Below are positions 1-12,086 of a stretch of DNA of 64,000 bases, piece by piece. The stretch is from Pohlia nutans. Its lineage: Eukaryota > Streptophyta > Bryopsida > Bryales > Mniaceae. The stretch's first letter is position 1, and each line of letters begins with the position of its first letter. Location: assembly GCA_022496805.1 (NCBI GenBank), contig CM040106.1, positions 3,720,001-3,784,000 of the forward strand. Direction: 5' to 3'. The position numbers and the translations under genes are program-made. The notes below the pieces were generated by a model. The model saw only the letters and a list, made by a program, of their open reading frames with translations, was not told the origin of the DNA and made no database searches.

Positions 1-673
1 TTAATTGTTACATTTTATAAAATGTAGTAAGAATTCATAAATAATTCCAAAAAAATTTAGAATAGTAAAAAATAATACAAAATATGTAGAAAAGATTCAA
101 ATATTCTAAAAATATTCCATTTAAATTATATTTAAACGTTTTCATAATTATTATATATTGTTTATGACACACTACAGTCAAATGTTTTACATTATGGACA
201 CCTTTTTATGAAACAAATCTAATGTCATTGTGTGAAAACGCCGGGAGGTTATCAACCTCCCTAACTACCATGTTCTTAATTCAACCGTGTTGACGTATTA
301 GTTTTTTCCTGGTAGATTGAGCAATGTAATTGGACATTTTAAAGTATTTGATTGTTCTTTTAATGAACATTTACAATTATGTAGTTTACATTGAAATCAA
401 AACAATTTACTAAAGTAATGAAATTATTCTCAGACACAATTTTTCCTCTTGGTTGTTTAGAGGCAATGCAACAGTCCTTCAAATGCTTATAACTTAAAAT
501 CAATTGGAAATTTGAGAACATTCAAGCTTAGGCTCTTTGAAAAATGGAATAATTCTTACACACATAAATGGTTTCTTTTGATTGATATTACAATATATTG
601 AATAAAATATCAAAGGTATTCATTTAGTCTTTTTTATCATTGTAAGAAGTTGAGGTGAGAGCGAATAGTCTTA
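1..673. other. AT-rich intergenic stretch, nothing recognised
   Basis: No long reading frame, splice-bounded exon or terminal inverted repeat was found here. A short inverted repeat (GGAGGTTATCAACCTCC) lies near 245-261 but has no context that gives it a role. Confidence 0.5.
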
Positions 674-1127
674 GAGCCACTTCACACTATGGCCATTCAA
701 GTCGAGAGGCCATCGAATTGAGAGTCTAAACTTTGTTGAGAGTCCAAAAACATCAACTGAAAATAGGCAATAAAATATAGTTTTTATTTTTTATGAAATG
801 AAATCGACGGCCTCTTGACTATAGTTTGGGTTTCTATTCTCGTCCGACCCAAACTTCCTTTTGAGAGGTCGTTGCCTTGGTAAAAAAGTTCTGTCAGGTG
901 AACATTTTGAAAAGGGACGGCCGTTGAACTTTGGCATCTTCTTTGAAGGATTGAGAGGCCGTCGCCTTGGTAAAAAAGTTCTTGTCAGGTGAAAATTTTG
1001 AAAAGGGACAACCATTGAACTTTGGCCTCTACTATGAAGGGTTGAGAGGCCAAACCCATGGTTTCTTGCAATTTGATTGGTGGAAATCGACGGCCTCTCG
1101 ACCTTCGACCATAGTGTGAAGCGGCCC
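674..1127. mobile_element. Tourist-like (PIF/Harbinger-type) MITE, family A copy 1
   Basis: The ends are inverted repeats of the form GRGCCRCTTCACACTATGG, followed inward by a GAGAGGCC-type motif. The element is flanked on both sides by TTA (671-673 and 1128-1130), the TWA target duplication typical of PIF/Harbinger elements. A second copy in the opposite orientation lies at 61088-61445. The interior has an imperfect internal duplication (about 870-930 and 970-1030) and no transposase. Confidence 0.85.
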
Positions 1128-1443
1128 TTACGATCATGATGGGTGAGGCCCAGGAATGCATCTCATAGACTCACTGGTGTTGGTTCAAAACATGTACAAA
1201 ACTTGAAAAAATAGTAGGTAATTCTAAAATTCTTGCTTTAAAATAAAGATATCATCTGCACTTATATGAGGTTATGCAAGCTTTTACATAGTCATTCTTC
1301 ATGATGATGACATGCTTTTTCCATGATATAGAAGTGCCATCGTCGATAATTTTATGTAGCATCCTGTAAAATTAGTTATTTTATCAACAATTATAAGAGA
1401 AGAAAAAATAAAAAATAAAATTTCAATGTGCTAAATAACTTAA

Positions 1444-1929
1444 CCCTTTAATGTCCCAATTTAGCACTGTTTCAAAGAGTTGTTATAAAATGTTTGATGA
1501 AAAACAGAGTACGTGGAGTTAATGTACAAAGTGAAGTTGTAAGTGTAAATGTGAAAATCACATTTGTACTGTAGGATTCATTATGTTTTTTTAGTAATAT
1601 TTTTTAATTTATTGTGCAAGCTTTTCTCTTGAAATTGAATTAAAAATCCTAAATTAACACGCTTTTAAAAAAAAGTGTAATGAAATTAGAATGACATGCA
1701 TGATAAGATGGTATGGTTTCCATTATTTGATTCTACTTATTTTGGAAAACCATGTTTAAAGTCTCATTTTTTGAACTAAGAATGATACTTGACATACACC
1801 AATTGTGTTTTTGTTTCCTTTAAAGACTCACAATATCTTATACAAATAGGTGAAAAATTGTATAAGATGTAGTGTTGACAAAAGTTGCAATATGTTTATG
1901 ATTCCTTACACTGATATTGCGTCAAAGGG
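1444..1929. mobile_element. TTAA-flanked, piggyBac-like MITE (family D copy 1)
   Basis: The element begins CCCTTTAATGTCCC and ends GCGTCAAAGGG, and both ends abut TTAA (1440-1443 and 1930-1933). A TTAA target duplication with CCC...GGG termini is the hallmark of piggyBac-type elements. The interior is AT-rich, non-coding, and closely matches a truncated copy starting at 57919. Confidence 0.7.
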
Positions 1930-1989
1930 TTAAAGGACAAAGAAGCTTCATGTCTAAATTTATAGGTCCAATGAACTTAAAGAGGAGAG

Positions 1990-2113
1990 TAGTATTGTCC
2001 CAATGTCCCTTTGTCCGGTGAGCACCGGGTCATTGATATTACGAACGGACACTTTATTCACGCCGGCCCCTTGCTAAAAAGGAACCGGAGTTTCTATCTA
2101 TCTATCTATCTCC
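1990..2113 (+). repeat. LINE 3' tail with TATC microsatellite
   Basis: The core runs CCTTTGTCCGGTGAGCAC, then ACTTTATTCACG, then ACCGGAGTTTC, and ends in about four TATC units. The same core lies in reverse orientation at 56455-56580, downstream (minus-strand sense) of a LINE-type coding remnant, and a weaker copy lies at 7262-7375. A conserved 3' tail ending in a simple repeat is what 5'-truncated LINE insertions look like, and the orientation here is plus. Confidence 0.65.
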
Positions 2114-2207
2114 TATGAACTTCTTTTTAATCAAATTGATTTGTCTTTTTATATATCAACATTTGCAATGTTCTTAACTAATTCAAAAGATATAAAATTT
2201 TGTAATA

Positions 2208-2586
2208 GAGTTATCCGTAAAGTCACTTTGAATTTAATGAATCTACAAAGAGTTTTTCTTCATTATACTCTTATTTGTTCATTCCAAACAGGTAAAAGGT
2301 GTGACAGAGCTTGGTGGTCTATTATTATTAGGTGTGTAAGAGGTGTGTAGGAGCTTGGTGGTCTTCAAAAGTCTTTGAACTCTTTACTTCGTACTAAAAA
2401 CTTTTGAAGACCACCAAGCTCTTACACATCTCTTACACAACTCTTACTCATCTCTTACTCATTTAATAATGATAAACCACCAACATCCTCTACACCTTTT
2501 AACTATTTGGGATGAACAAATAAGAGTATAAGAAAACAAAATTCATGGTATCTTCTTCAAAATTTGATGAACTTTACGGATAACTC
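2208..2586. mobile_element. MITE family B copy 1 (long terminal inverted repeat)
   Basis: Nearly the whole element is one imperfect inverted repeat. It starts GAGTTATCCGTAAAGT and ends ACTTTACGGATAACTC, and the middle contains GAGCTTGGTGGTCTTC mirrored by GAAGACCACCAAGCTC. Related copies are at 7201-7673 and 48183-48530. No transposase is present, and the superfamily is not clear from the short flanks. Confidence 0.75.
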
Positions 2587-4163
2587 GAATGTCTGAATTA
2601 TATTTTTCACAAAGCCATTTGAAGGGTTGCCTCTTGTTTGTTCCACTTTTCTCTTGAAAGTAGGGGTGGTTTTTGTGCATTAACGTCAGGGGGTTGATTT
2701 AGAAAAATTGATGATGGGTTGCCTCGAGCTGCCGAAGCTGTAACGCGGCCCGCACGAGCTGTTACGTGGCCCGCCCTCCGCCGCCGTCTGAATCGTCTAT
2801 TTCCGGAAATAGTATTGCCCGCCACCGAAGAATTCGGAATTCGCGGCTCGTGGAGACGAGACCAGTGGCAGGAGACTTTCACCAGTTGCAAGAGCCTCTC
2901 ATCAGTTGCAGCAGCCTCGCCCCTTGCACACTCTCACTTGTTGCAAGGAGCCTCTCACACTTTCATCAGTTGCAGGAGGCTAGTGAACTCGCACTCCTGA
3001 AGCTTCGCGGTAAGATAATCCAATCCCTCAGAAGTCTTCAAGAGGACAAGTTTTCTCCGTGACACGTTTTCATTCGGAAGGTAGGAACATAGCTTGAAGC
3101 CGCATCTTGTTTGCGTGTAGGCGCCGCAAGGACAGGAGTAGGTGCTACGAATTATTGGTGCTATAACGACCAGCTCCTGTCGCTATTAATGGTGCACCGG
3201 TTCAGGTCTTTGATTTGTGTGAGCCGTAGGGAATTACATCGCTTGGGAGGAATTGTACTACGGATGATTTCACTATTAAACAAATGTTCAACGTTGCGTC
3301 TGACATTCTTTGCTGACTACGGATGTAGTAGAAGATTTGATCAAGAATCGAATTCTTGTTGTGTGAGCCAGGGTTGTCAAATCCGATTGCCAATACTTTC
3401 CGTATATTCTTGGAAGAAAGAACATGTTATATTCTCCTAGTCGTATCGCATACGGATATGCACATCCCTCTCTATGACATTGTGTAGTTCATCAGGAAAG
3501 TTTTGGTGTTCATGGTTTACATCATTGCGAAAATTGTAGACGAGAGCGATGCCTTCGAGTACAAAATGAGCTCCCGAGGGTTGTGTGTCTGTAGCCTTGA
3601 TTTGCAACGACGTGGTGGAAGTTCCTCATTAGTGGTCCAGGAGTTCCGTTAGCTTTCTCAGCAACGAAACTTTATCTTTAACAAAGACGCGTGCAGCGAC
3701 TTGTCTTCCAAGTTTGTGTCATCGGTGCCAACCTCAAGTGCCAGCCGATTTCAGTCTCGTTCTCTGTTTTATTTTCCCTGGCTTCAATTGGTGGAAACCG
3801 ACGATAAATCTTCAAGTCTAGGACAAGGCTTCCTCCTGACACATTTTCACTCAATAGGTAGGAACACAGCTCTCATTTGAGTCTAGAGAATGCACATTAT
3901 GCAATTGGTGTGTTAGTTTTGAGCTGCGTTGTTTGGAGCTACTCACAATATCAAATGGAGCGGCTGTTTAGTTTTCAACGAAGCATGAAGTATATCGAAC
4001 TAGTTTGTCGTTGTGAACACAAGCGTTAACAACCATGAATTAGTGGTTGCTACCAGAAAGAATCCTACCGAAGTGGAGATTACTTCATAAATGCCTGTAG
4101 CGTCCTTCTAGGTATCCTATCCTCTTAGACCGTCTTGTTTAGTGAGAATTCTACCCTCTCAGA
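2587..4163. other. GC-richer stretch without a recognised gene
   Basis: This region is clearly richer in G+C than its surroundings, especially 2710-3000, where CAGTTGCA/AGCCTCTC words recur several times. A ~60 bp segment at 3034-3093 is repeated imperfectly at 3809-3871; both end in GGTAGGAACAYAGCT, which looks like a splice donor context. Short reading frames exist on both strands, but none resembles a known protein. It could be the 5' end of a gene or a decayed repeat. Confidence 0.35.
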
Positions 4164-4883
4164 CGGCTAAATAGTCGAGTGTAGTCTTCAGGCAAAGCTC
4201 GAGGTCCCCAATTACACTCAGCCCTCTCTAATGACACTGCGTATATCTATTCCCCCCGAGGCAATGTCTTTAGAGACGGTTGAGTGTAGCTCTGAAGTGC
4301 TCCCTCCGTTTCAAAACAGAGTTTCATCTCCAAAATTTCACTCTTCTGCTGGATGGCGGGAACTTGCTGCACAACTCTTGTTGAGATCAGATGATTGTGG
4401 AAGTATTTAATAGACGGGCAGGCATGGGTCATGTCACTCTTGGCCACTTTGGTATTGTCATTCTTGCTCACGCAGTTGCAATTGTTCATGAATTTCGTGT
4501 TCTCCAAGCACCATGTTATGGGCGATTTTTTGTCAGCACGTGTTGTTCAGGCTGAGTTCCTTTCAATTTTTTTACTTTCTAGAAGTTTGATGAATGCTGC
4601 AAAGATTCAAAGTGTGCATCCGATTTATACTAGATGTTATTTGCCCTCAGGTTACAGAAATCACTCGTCTGGGGACTGCCACAAAGAAAGTGCAGAGGGA
4701 GTTAAAACGGGCGAAGGATACCGGCAGCATTGAGGAATCAAAGCTAGTAAGCTGAAGTGCACTTCTGGTGTCCAGTGTGTCAAAGCAGGACTGTGCGATG
4801 GCCAATATGATAATTGGTGCACGTATTCTGAGTTCGTGACCAGGGTGGTAGTGGTCAAATGACTGTGGTTTCTATTGGCAAAG
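4164..4883. repeat. Segmental duplication block, copy 1
   Basis: This ~720 bp block is repeated at 16075-16796 in the same orientation with only about ten differences by eye, including a 2 bp indel near 4243. The breakpoints are abrupt: shared sequence begins at GCTAAATAG and ends at GGCAAAGTGGTG. No terminal inverted repeats or target duplication are obvious, so it looks like a duplicated segment rather than a defined element. It contains a Stowaway-like word (CTCCCTCCGTTTCAAAA near 4301) and one exon-like segment. Confidence 0.85.
4651..4747 (+). CDS. Exon-like segment inside the duplicated block, unknown
   Basis: After a CAG acceptor-like site the plus strand reads an open, charged, helix-prone peptide containing GTATKKVQRELKRAKDTG, ending at a possible GTAAGC donor. 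The copy at 16562-16658 differs by E to K in the middle. No family was recognised. It may be an exon of a gene whose other exons are missing here, or chance. The duplication preserves the frame, which is weak support for coding. Confidence 0.3.
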
Positions 4884-5691
4884 TGGTGGACATATATATA
4901 GTGATATATATATATAGTGCTTGTTTACGTCTGAGATGGTTCCAGAAAATGCTAAAATGAATAGTATAGGTGGCACTCACATAAAAGAATGAATGCCATA
5001 CATCAATCACGAAGAGGTATTCCTCATTTCTAATTTGTAACTGAGGCTTTCACACACCAGAAGCTCAGGCAGAGATTGCTTGGCCAACAAAGCCATTGAT
5101 GGTGTAAGTAATAGAGCTCTCATGTCAATAGCGGAGGTTATTGCCAGTGCCCAATTACACTATTGGCCCTCCCTCATCACCGTTGACAGAAAGAGCGAAA
5201 GGCCCAATCTACACGTCAAACGTAAAATTGGACTTCACCAATCACCATCTACTTTGGTCATCAATGCAATTGCACTATTTACGAAATGTCCACAGTTTAG
5301 AAGCTCAAGGTGTTAGTCCTCATGGGAGACTTGATATTCAGATATAATGCTGCTACATCAGTCTCTATTCCTGTGGTTTCATTACTCAAAAATACTAGGA
5401 AAACATCAAAACCACAAATGATCTGGTCCTGTGAAACATCTATGTAATATCCAAGGTGCTTAAATAATAACCTAGATCTGGAGTTTTTTTCTTTAACCCT
5501 AAAGATATATGAATTTATTAATAAATGAAACAAATTGAACACTTTACTAATAATTATAATGAATTCAAGATTTCAAACACAACTTGTACCTTTGTGGATT
5601 TGACTAAACATTAAATGCATGTATAAAGAGTGTAATTATAGAATTTGATATTCTTTCTAACTAATCTTTATTGGACCGATGATCAATTCAG
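4884..5691. other. Intergenic, nothing recognised
   Basis: The stretch contains a short ATATA-rich run near 4897-4915 and several short frames in both directions, without splice-consistent or family-like signal. Confidence 0.4.
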
Positions 5692-7200
5692 GGACATTAT
5701 GTACAAGCATCACAGCCTGGTCCATATCAGCAACACCCGGTACATGGTTTCATAGTACCAAATGCTATGGTTTTAAATTAATTTCCTAGTAAATTGGGCA
5801 ATGTATATATGATCGTCTTATACCACAGAGTTTCAATTGTGAGGACTTGGAGATTCTGAGTGTTTTAAGTACATGTGTTCATTTTGGTTCAACCGGAATC
5901 TTCAATTTTTTTTAAAGCATTCTACTTGTGTATATGCAGTACATGTTCAATGTGCCAATGCAGCAAGTGTCCACTCCTCATTATGCCATGGTAAGTTCAA
6001 GAAAACTTGGTGTTGATGCTTTAGACATTCATTTTGTTCGAATCAAAATTACAAGACTTTAAACATTTTTTTCCGTCATCTTTAAAGAAATATGTTTTTT
6101 TTTTTTTTTGATATGTGCAGGGTCCGGGTCCTCATAGTAGGCTCGAAAATGTAGAGCAAACAAATATACCATATGCCATACCGCAACATTACCACGGATG
6201 GGGGCAATTTCCTTCCCCAGGATATGGAAATGTTATGCCATCATCAGGAGGATACATGCCCTCATATGGGCAAGGTTATATGCAGGGTCCATACATAGGG
6301 GCTCCACACTCTCTTGTTGAGAGGCCTATAGGGGGCAACTTGTACAATTCATTTGTGCTTGGAATTTCTGCTCCATCGTCTTCACAGATGAGCCCACATC
6401 ATGAGCGTGAAGATAGAGTTGTTTCCCCTCGCACTGCAATTCCTTCAACACATCGTGACACCCAACATTTGTCTATGGATGCCGCTGTAATGTAGGCAAC
6501 CATGGATTCCACATGGCCTCGCGTGGAGAGTTCTGTGGTGCCTTCAAAGCGCAATTACGACATGGGTACACTTTGACCACCTACTAAACGGAAGTTGGAA
6601 ACACCGGAAGGTAAGATGAACAGGAAGGTGAAGCGTAAGGTTCAAAAAAAAAATTTGATGCTATAAAGGTTGCAGTGGCGGAGTGTCGAGTCCCTCAAAT
6701 TCTAGTAGCTCAAGACGACAATGGTAACATATTGGAGCTTAGGAGTCAATGGTTACAAGCATTGAAACTAGCAGCATATGCTTTTCTGGATCTGTGAAAA
6801 CGTGACATTCGAGGACAAGATCTAGAGAAGATGAAATTAGTAATGGATGAAGTGGGACGGTAGTTCATTCTAGAGAGGCCCTTGCCTAGAGGTTTTGTTA
6901 AGAAACATCTTATAGACCATTTCAAAAGAATAAGAAAGACATTGAGAAAACACTGGATTAAATTTGGTGATGACGGTAAACCTGATGACTGTCCTCGTGG
7001 GGTTTGGGATGCTTTGGTGGCATTTTGGAAATCAACAGAAGGGCAAAATGAATGTGCGAGGAACAAAGCGAGGCAAAATGAATGTGCGAGGGCACAGAAG
7101 GTACATGTTTACAATTTATAAACGTTTGATTTTTGTGTAGTAGTATTAGGTTCAATAATTTATGAACGTTGATTTTTGTGTAGAAGTATTAAGCTTAATA

Positions 7201-7673
7201 GAATTCTCTATAAAGTTACCTTGAATTTGAAGAATCTTCAAAGAATTATGGTTTATTTTATATATATGAATAAAAAGAACCCTGATCTTTGGGGAGACCG
7301 GCGTGAATGAAGTGTTTGTTTGTCCTATCATTGATTCAATGCCCACAAGACAATGAATCCGGGTTGCTTTATTATACTCTAATTTTTTCATTCCAAATAG
7401 TTTAAAAATATGGAAAATCTTGGTGATTTATCATTTTGAATGAGTAAGAGGTGTGCAAGAGTTTGGTGGTTTTCAAAGGTTTTTAATACTAAGAAAAGGA
7501 GCTAAAAAACTTTTAAAGACCACCAAATTCTTACACACCTCTTACACATTTAATAATGATAAACCACCGAGATCTTCCACACTTTTTAACTATTTGGAGT
7601 GAACAAATTAGAGTATAATAAAGAAAAATTCCTAGTATCTTTTTCAAACTTTGATGGACGTTACAGATAACTC
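7201..7673. mobile_element. MITE family B copy 2, with a nested insertion
   Basis: The right end GTTACAGATAACTC and central words (GGTGGTTTTCAAAGG mirrored by CTTTTAAAGACCACC) match the family copies at 2208 and 48183. The left arm is interrupted at about 7262-7375 by the LINE-tail repeat. The element lies between two exons of the CACTA gene, in an intron. Confidence 0.7.
7262..7375 (-). repeat. LINE 3' tail copy, degenerate, nested in MITE B
   Basis: The segment contains ACCGGCGTGAATGAAGTGT and TTTGTCCTA, which align in reverse orientation with the core at 1990-2113 and in the same orientation with 56455-56580. It is weaker than the other two copies. The MITE arm resumes after it (TATACTCTAATTTTTTCATTCC), so it was inserted into the MITE. 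Confidence 0.45.
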
Positions 7674-10168
7674 TAATATCATTGTGTTATGTATATGGGT
7701 GTACTATGTTACTGTTTAGTAAATTAAGTGTTTGTTTGTAATGTGTGTTGCAGAAGGAACAAGAACGAGAGGAAATGGAGGATGTTAACAATCTTGAAGA
7801 TATAGATGAAGGTGTCAATGAATCAATGCCCATGAACGACGTACTTGGTGATTCTGCTATTTACCATCGTGTAAAGGCGGTCATATTCTTTCACCCAGTT
7901 AAATCCATTTGTATGAAAGTTACATCCTCTGGAAGTCCAATATATGTTCTATGAAATCGTGATTTTGGGAAATCATTGTGCAGGGTGAAAGTGCCATTCA
8001 CTCTGGAGAAATTCTTGATGTGCGGGGTACTACGGAGGGAGGAATGAATGCAAACGAGGATCAACAGACAAATAAACTCACCGCTATAGATAGAACCTTG
8101 CGAGTTCTATTGGACACTGTATCAAAACTACAAGACAAAGTTAACGGTCATAGTTTGTACTGTGAGTCGATGAACAAAGAAAATATTAGTTCAGACGCTG
8201 TTAGGGTACAACAAGATACAACGATGCAAGTGGTAGGTTCTCACAAGCAAGCTCGGTGTGCCAAGGAAGTCATGAACCGACTGTATAAGTGACCGTCGGG
8301 GTCAAGAGATGGTGGGAAAATCCCAAACACTCCGGACGTTGTTATTCTTACTTCTAGTCCTACGGAAGAAGGTATAAGAGATGGGGATGGTATGGATGAT
8401 GACCTCGGGTTTGATCATGATAACGTGGAGGATATTACAAGAGTGAGCGGAGATAACGTTTCACTATCGAACAACTATGACACTGAAATTCTTGAATCAA
8501 ATCAGGAGTTGGGAGACAATTTTCCGAACCACCACAATTCAGAGCAACGTACGGGCATCGAAACAAATGTGGATAAAATGAAGACAAGGAGCGATGACAG
8601 AGGAGGTACTCAGTTGAGGAGGGAGAAACTGTCTTCTCAGCATGGAGGTGGTTGTGGAAAACAACAAGTGTCATTCGAAGACGAGGAGGGTTCCATAGAG
8701 GAAGAAGACGAGACAGAGGGAGGACAGACTTCTGTAGGGGGTGATGCAATTCAACCAGAAGTCCTTCAAAGGAAGAGTAGGCCAATAGCAGAGTATACAG
8801 ATGGTGGGAAAAAGAAAGAAAAGGCATCTAAGATAATGAAAAAAACGCCAGCCTATCCGAAAAGGAAGCCCAAGCCTCAACCCATTGATGCCTCGGTCAT
8901 ATCAAGGCTTGATATACGTCCCTGGATGTTCTTGGATGCGGTAAGTGTATTTCATTATTATTATTGAACTACAAATGTCTCTTCAATTAATTACCATATC
9001 CGTGTTTTTACCCAAATTTACTAACCCCTAAAGGACCGGGGTATTGAACTTAGTTCTTGTTTTTTTTACTATCTCCTGTAGGAAGCTCAACTTCATTTTG
9101 GTGTGGGGTAATTTTGATGATCGACACTGTTAAAATTAAAGAAGAATTACGTAGTTTTTTCATTAAAAAAGATCAATAGAATTGCACGAATTTTTAGTAA
9201 ATGCCACCGTTGGGAAGATTGATGGAACTCATTTGGGATATTTTGTACCCATGAATTTTTTTATTTTGCGTAGAGATTATCATTCCAAACATGTGTTAAA
9301 AATTTCATGTAATTTAGAAATGTGAGGAGGAACATGTGAGGGTATGAAGTGACGCCTAAATATCCTCTTTGGAACTCAAAAAAATCACACAAAATTGCTC
9401 ACTTCATGAATTTCCAATTAAGAAGTACTTTCAAAAAGAGGCAGGGTCTTTTTTTTGCTCATTCTACAATTCAAAGCCCATGAGCCCAAAATTCCTAATT
9501 TTCTAATTCCAGCTGTGTAGGGACCTTATGTTCCTTTATGGGGTTAAAAGCATGATAGAGAAACTGATATAATTGCTTATTGTATAGGAACCAATCAAAA
9601 TAAAACAACGAGTTTGGGTACTACATCCAAGCATTCCCAAAAAAGTTGTGGCAGAAGCTATGGCAGGTGCTAATGCAAACTCCAAGAGCGTCAATGGTTT
9701 GGTAGACCATTGCCATGAAGGTTCTCAAATGATACAGATAAATCGTTTATTTGTTACAGGTGTATCTGTTTATTTTCCCAAAAATCTTCGGTGGCCACAG
9801 GAAGTAGAGACATTGGATCAAGCCTTTTCAACAACAGGTATGTGGATAAAGTGGGCATGCACGCACTTAGTGCACGTGCCGGATGTGAAGGACATATTAA
9901 CACCGTTGGATAAGTATGGGAGTCCTTCCGTTGAAAAAGAGAATGTACCGGGTTCATCAAAGCAGGAGAATGTGATGCCCTTGAAGTATACATCTGGTAG
10001 AGCACAGTCTAAACAACAGCAAGATTATGGGAACAGAAACAACGCAGGGAGAGGAACTCAAACTAGCACACGACAAGCAAATGCAACGTTGTTGACTCGG
10101 ACAGGTGCTGCAAAGAACATATCATCAACTGGTCGGCCACCGTTGTCATCGCAGAGGAAGCAAGGCTG

Positions 10169-11137
10169 AGAGGAACCAAACTTGTTGAGGCTTCTTCACC
10201 AGAGCGCCGCTTCACAGGTCACCATAACAATCTCATACTTAGATCTGGATATGGCATTGGTTTTAGAAATAAGTTTGTTTTTGAGGCCTCTTCATATCTA
10301 TCATGGGCTATTCGAATGCTTGCTTATAGTCGTAATGTCTTCTTTTGGGTGACTGTCTTGACTATTGTGTTCGAATGCTTACCGATAGCCATAATGTATT
10401 CATATCTATCATGTGAATTGTGTGCATGACTTGGGTTTGAGAAAGTAGCCTTTTTTTTTTCGCGATTATCATGTGAATTGCGTTTGAATAATAGGGATGT
10501 GTGTGCGTTTCAGGCGGCAAGGTACAAGGCAGTTTTAGCTCGGTATTTCGCTGTTGAAGCAGGTGATGTAGCGCAGAAGGGCAAGGATAGGCCACTTTGG
10601 TGACTAACATATTTGATGCATAGAAAGTAATTTTGAATTATACGTTTGCTAATTACTTTTGCAGATGAGAGGCGTGGTTCAGTTCTTCTCATCTTTTTTT
10701 CTTTAATCTTTATAGTTCTTGCATACACTATGTATAGTAGCTTATAAGGTTGAATAAGGCAAATCAGGATATTCTCTACGGCATCGCTGCTGCATATCCC
10801 TCACGTAGAGTGTGGGTACTTCATGATCTCCGTAGTACCAACGATAATCGGATCGAGCTCTATGTAATGTTGTCATATTTGCAAATAAAAAAAATAACAA
10901 TGTATTTGAAAAGTGAATTGGTGCAAGGGAGTATTTGAAAAGTGAATGGGCCCAAGGGTGTATTTGAAAAGTGAATTTAGCTCACCGGGGAGTCTGGTTG
11001 CAGGATGTTGAAGCCATGAGGTGTTTATATGCTTGTAAGTGTTTTTGCATTGATAATGTTTTGAATATCCAAATGTGTGTTAGCATATCACATATGTATA
11101 GGGACCTGCAAATGACAGATGTGCACCAAGTTGCAAG
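10169..11137. other. Spacer between the CACTA gene and SSADH exons
   Basis: An open segment at about 10513-10603 after a CAG site (peptide containing AARYKAVLARYFAVEAGDV, then a stop) could be a last exon of the CACTA gene. A second open segment at 10745-10890 has no recognised relative. Neither is secure. Confidence 0.3.
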
Positions 11138-12086
11138 GCATCTACGACAAGTTTGCTGAGGCTTTTGTAAAGGCAGTGTCAGGGTTACGCGTGGGAAATG
11201 GGCTGGAACAAGACATTACTCAGGTTTATACTTTAGCTGGCAGACTATGTACTTGCCTCAGCTTTTGCAATTCCGTAGTGTGGAACTATTGCAATATTAG
11301 ACGCACTGAACCTCCCATCTATTATTGTTATGCAGGGACCATTAATCAACAAGGCAACACTACATAAGGTAGGATCCGTCCTGCAAATACTAATTCTCTC
11401 AAGAAACTGATCCACAGCCTTCTGTTACGTTTCATATGAAAAGATAACCTTGGGCTGGCAGATTCAGGGTGTCTTAAAAGACAAGATGTGAACCCATTAA
11501 CATTAAGTCGATCACAATGTGGTGATGTACTAAGTAGCAGCTGAGTACTAAGCAGATTTGACGTCCTGCACTACTGTCAATCCCGAGTTATTTGACTTAG
11601 ATTATTGTTGCATCTGAAGGTTGAAAGGCACGTACACGATGCAGTCTCAAAGGTGAATAATATTTTGAACTCTGATTGAATAATTTGATAATTGAACCAA
11701 ACGCTGAGATATGACATGGATATGTTTGATTTACGTGGTAACCATTATGCTAGGGCCCGAAATATCACGAGGTTGGATGATTTTTGAAAGTTTCGAAATC
11801 ATGGTGGTTGCTGCCCCTGAGACTGTTGTGGCAATAGTAAGAAGATTTAACTTTTGCAGTACTAGGTTAATTTTTAGCGTGCACAATGCAGAGGTGACAT
11901 AATGTGTTCATCTTGTAATTGTGTCGTATGCCATTCTTGAAGAGATTCCTAATTTATTTTTGCCACGTTTGCTATATCATCTTAGGGAGCGCAGGTGCTG
12001 CTTGGAGGCGAGCGGCATAGTTTGGGTGGCACATTCTATGAACCCACTGTCCTCAGCAACGCCAGCGATGAGATGTTGATTTACAA
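11138..12086 (+). pseudogene. Succinate-semialdehyde dehydrogenase fragment (four exons)
   Basis: Four splice-bounded exons read consecutive parts of an NAD(P)-dependent aldehyde dehydrogenase of the SSADH type: 11138-11223 (GIYDKFAEAFVKAV, then VGNGLEQDITQ), 11336-11368 (GPLINKATLHK), 11620-11652 (VERHVHDAVSK) and 11986-12086 (GAQVLLGGERHSLGGTFYEP, then a SNASDEMLIY end). All junctions keep frame with AG and GT borders. SSADH converts succinate semialdehyde to succinate in the GABA shunt, usually in mitochondria in plants. The catalytic Glu and Cys exons upstream and the EEVFGP...GLGREGS exons downstream were not found in the window, so this is a fragment of about 90 residues from a ~500-residue enzyme. 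It may be a relic or the remaining part of a rearranged gene. Confidence 0.8.

Larger units (their letters stand above)
5692..10168 (+). pseudogene. CACTA (En/Spm-type) transposon protein, PTTA-like, multi-exon, decayed
   Basis: Probable exons are 5692-5739, 5940-5990, 6121-7100, 7754-~7870, 7984-8940 and ~9648-10168; the first three and 7984-8940 have clear AG and GT borders. The N-terminal part is rich in Gly, Pro, Tyr and Gln. The middle (about 6880-7100) has the helix-rich region and the VWDALVAFWKS pattern typical of plant PTTA/En-Spm proteins. The fifth exon is acidic and low-complexity with a basic end. The last resembles the beta-rich DUF8039-like domain seen in such proteins (FVTGVSVYFP, then IKWACTHLVHVP). 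In-frame stops occur near 6493, 6577 and 8290, so it is probably inactive. A MITE sits in the 7.1-7.75 kb intron. Such proteins act with a TNP2-type transposase, which was not found nearby. Confidence 0.6.

Noticed and set aside
4297..4335. Stowaway MITE end inside the duplicated block (CTCCCTCCGTTTCAAAA)
   Set aside because: Only one end is visible, and no mirrored end or TA flanks were found in either copy of the block.
8435..8880. Minus-strand frames of 70-130 codons opposite the CACTA gene
   Set aside because: They are antisense shadows of the acidic, low-complexity exon 7984-8940.
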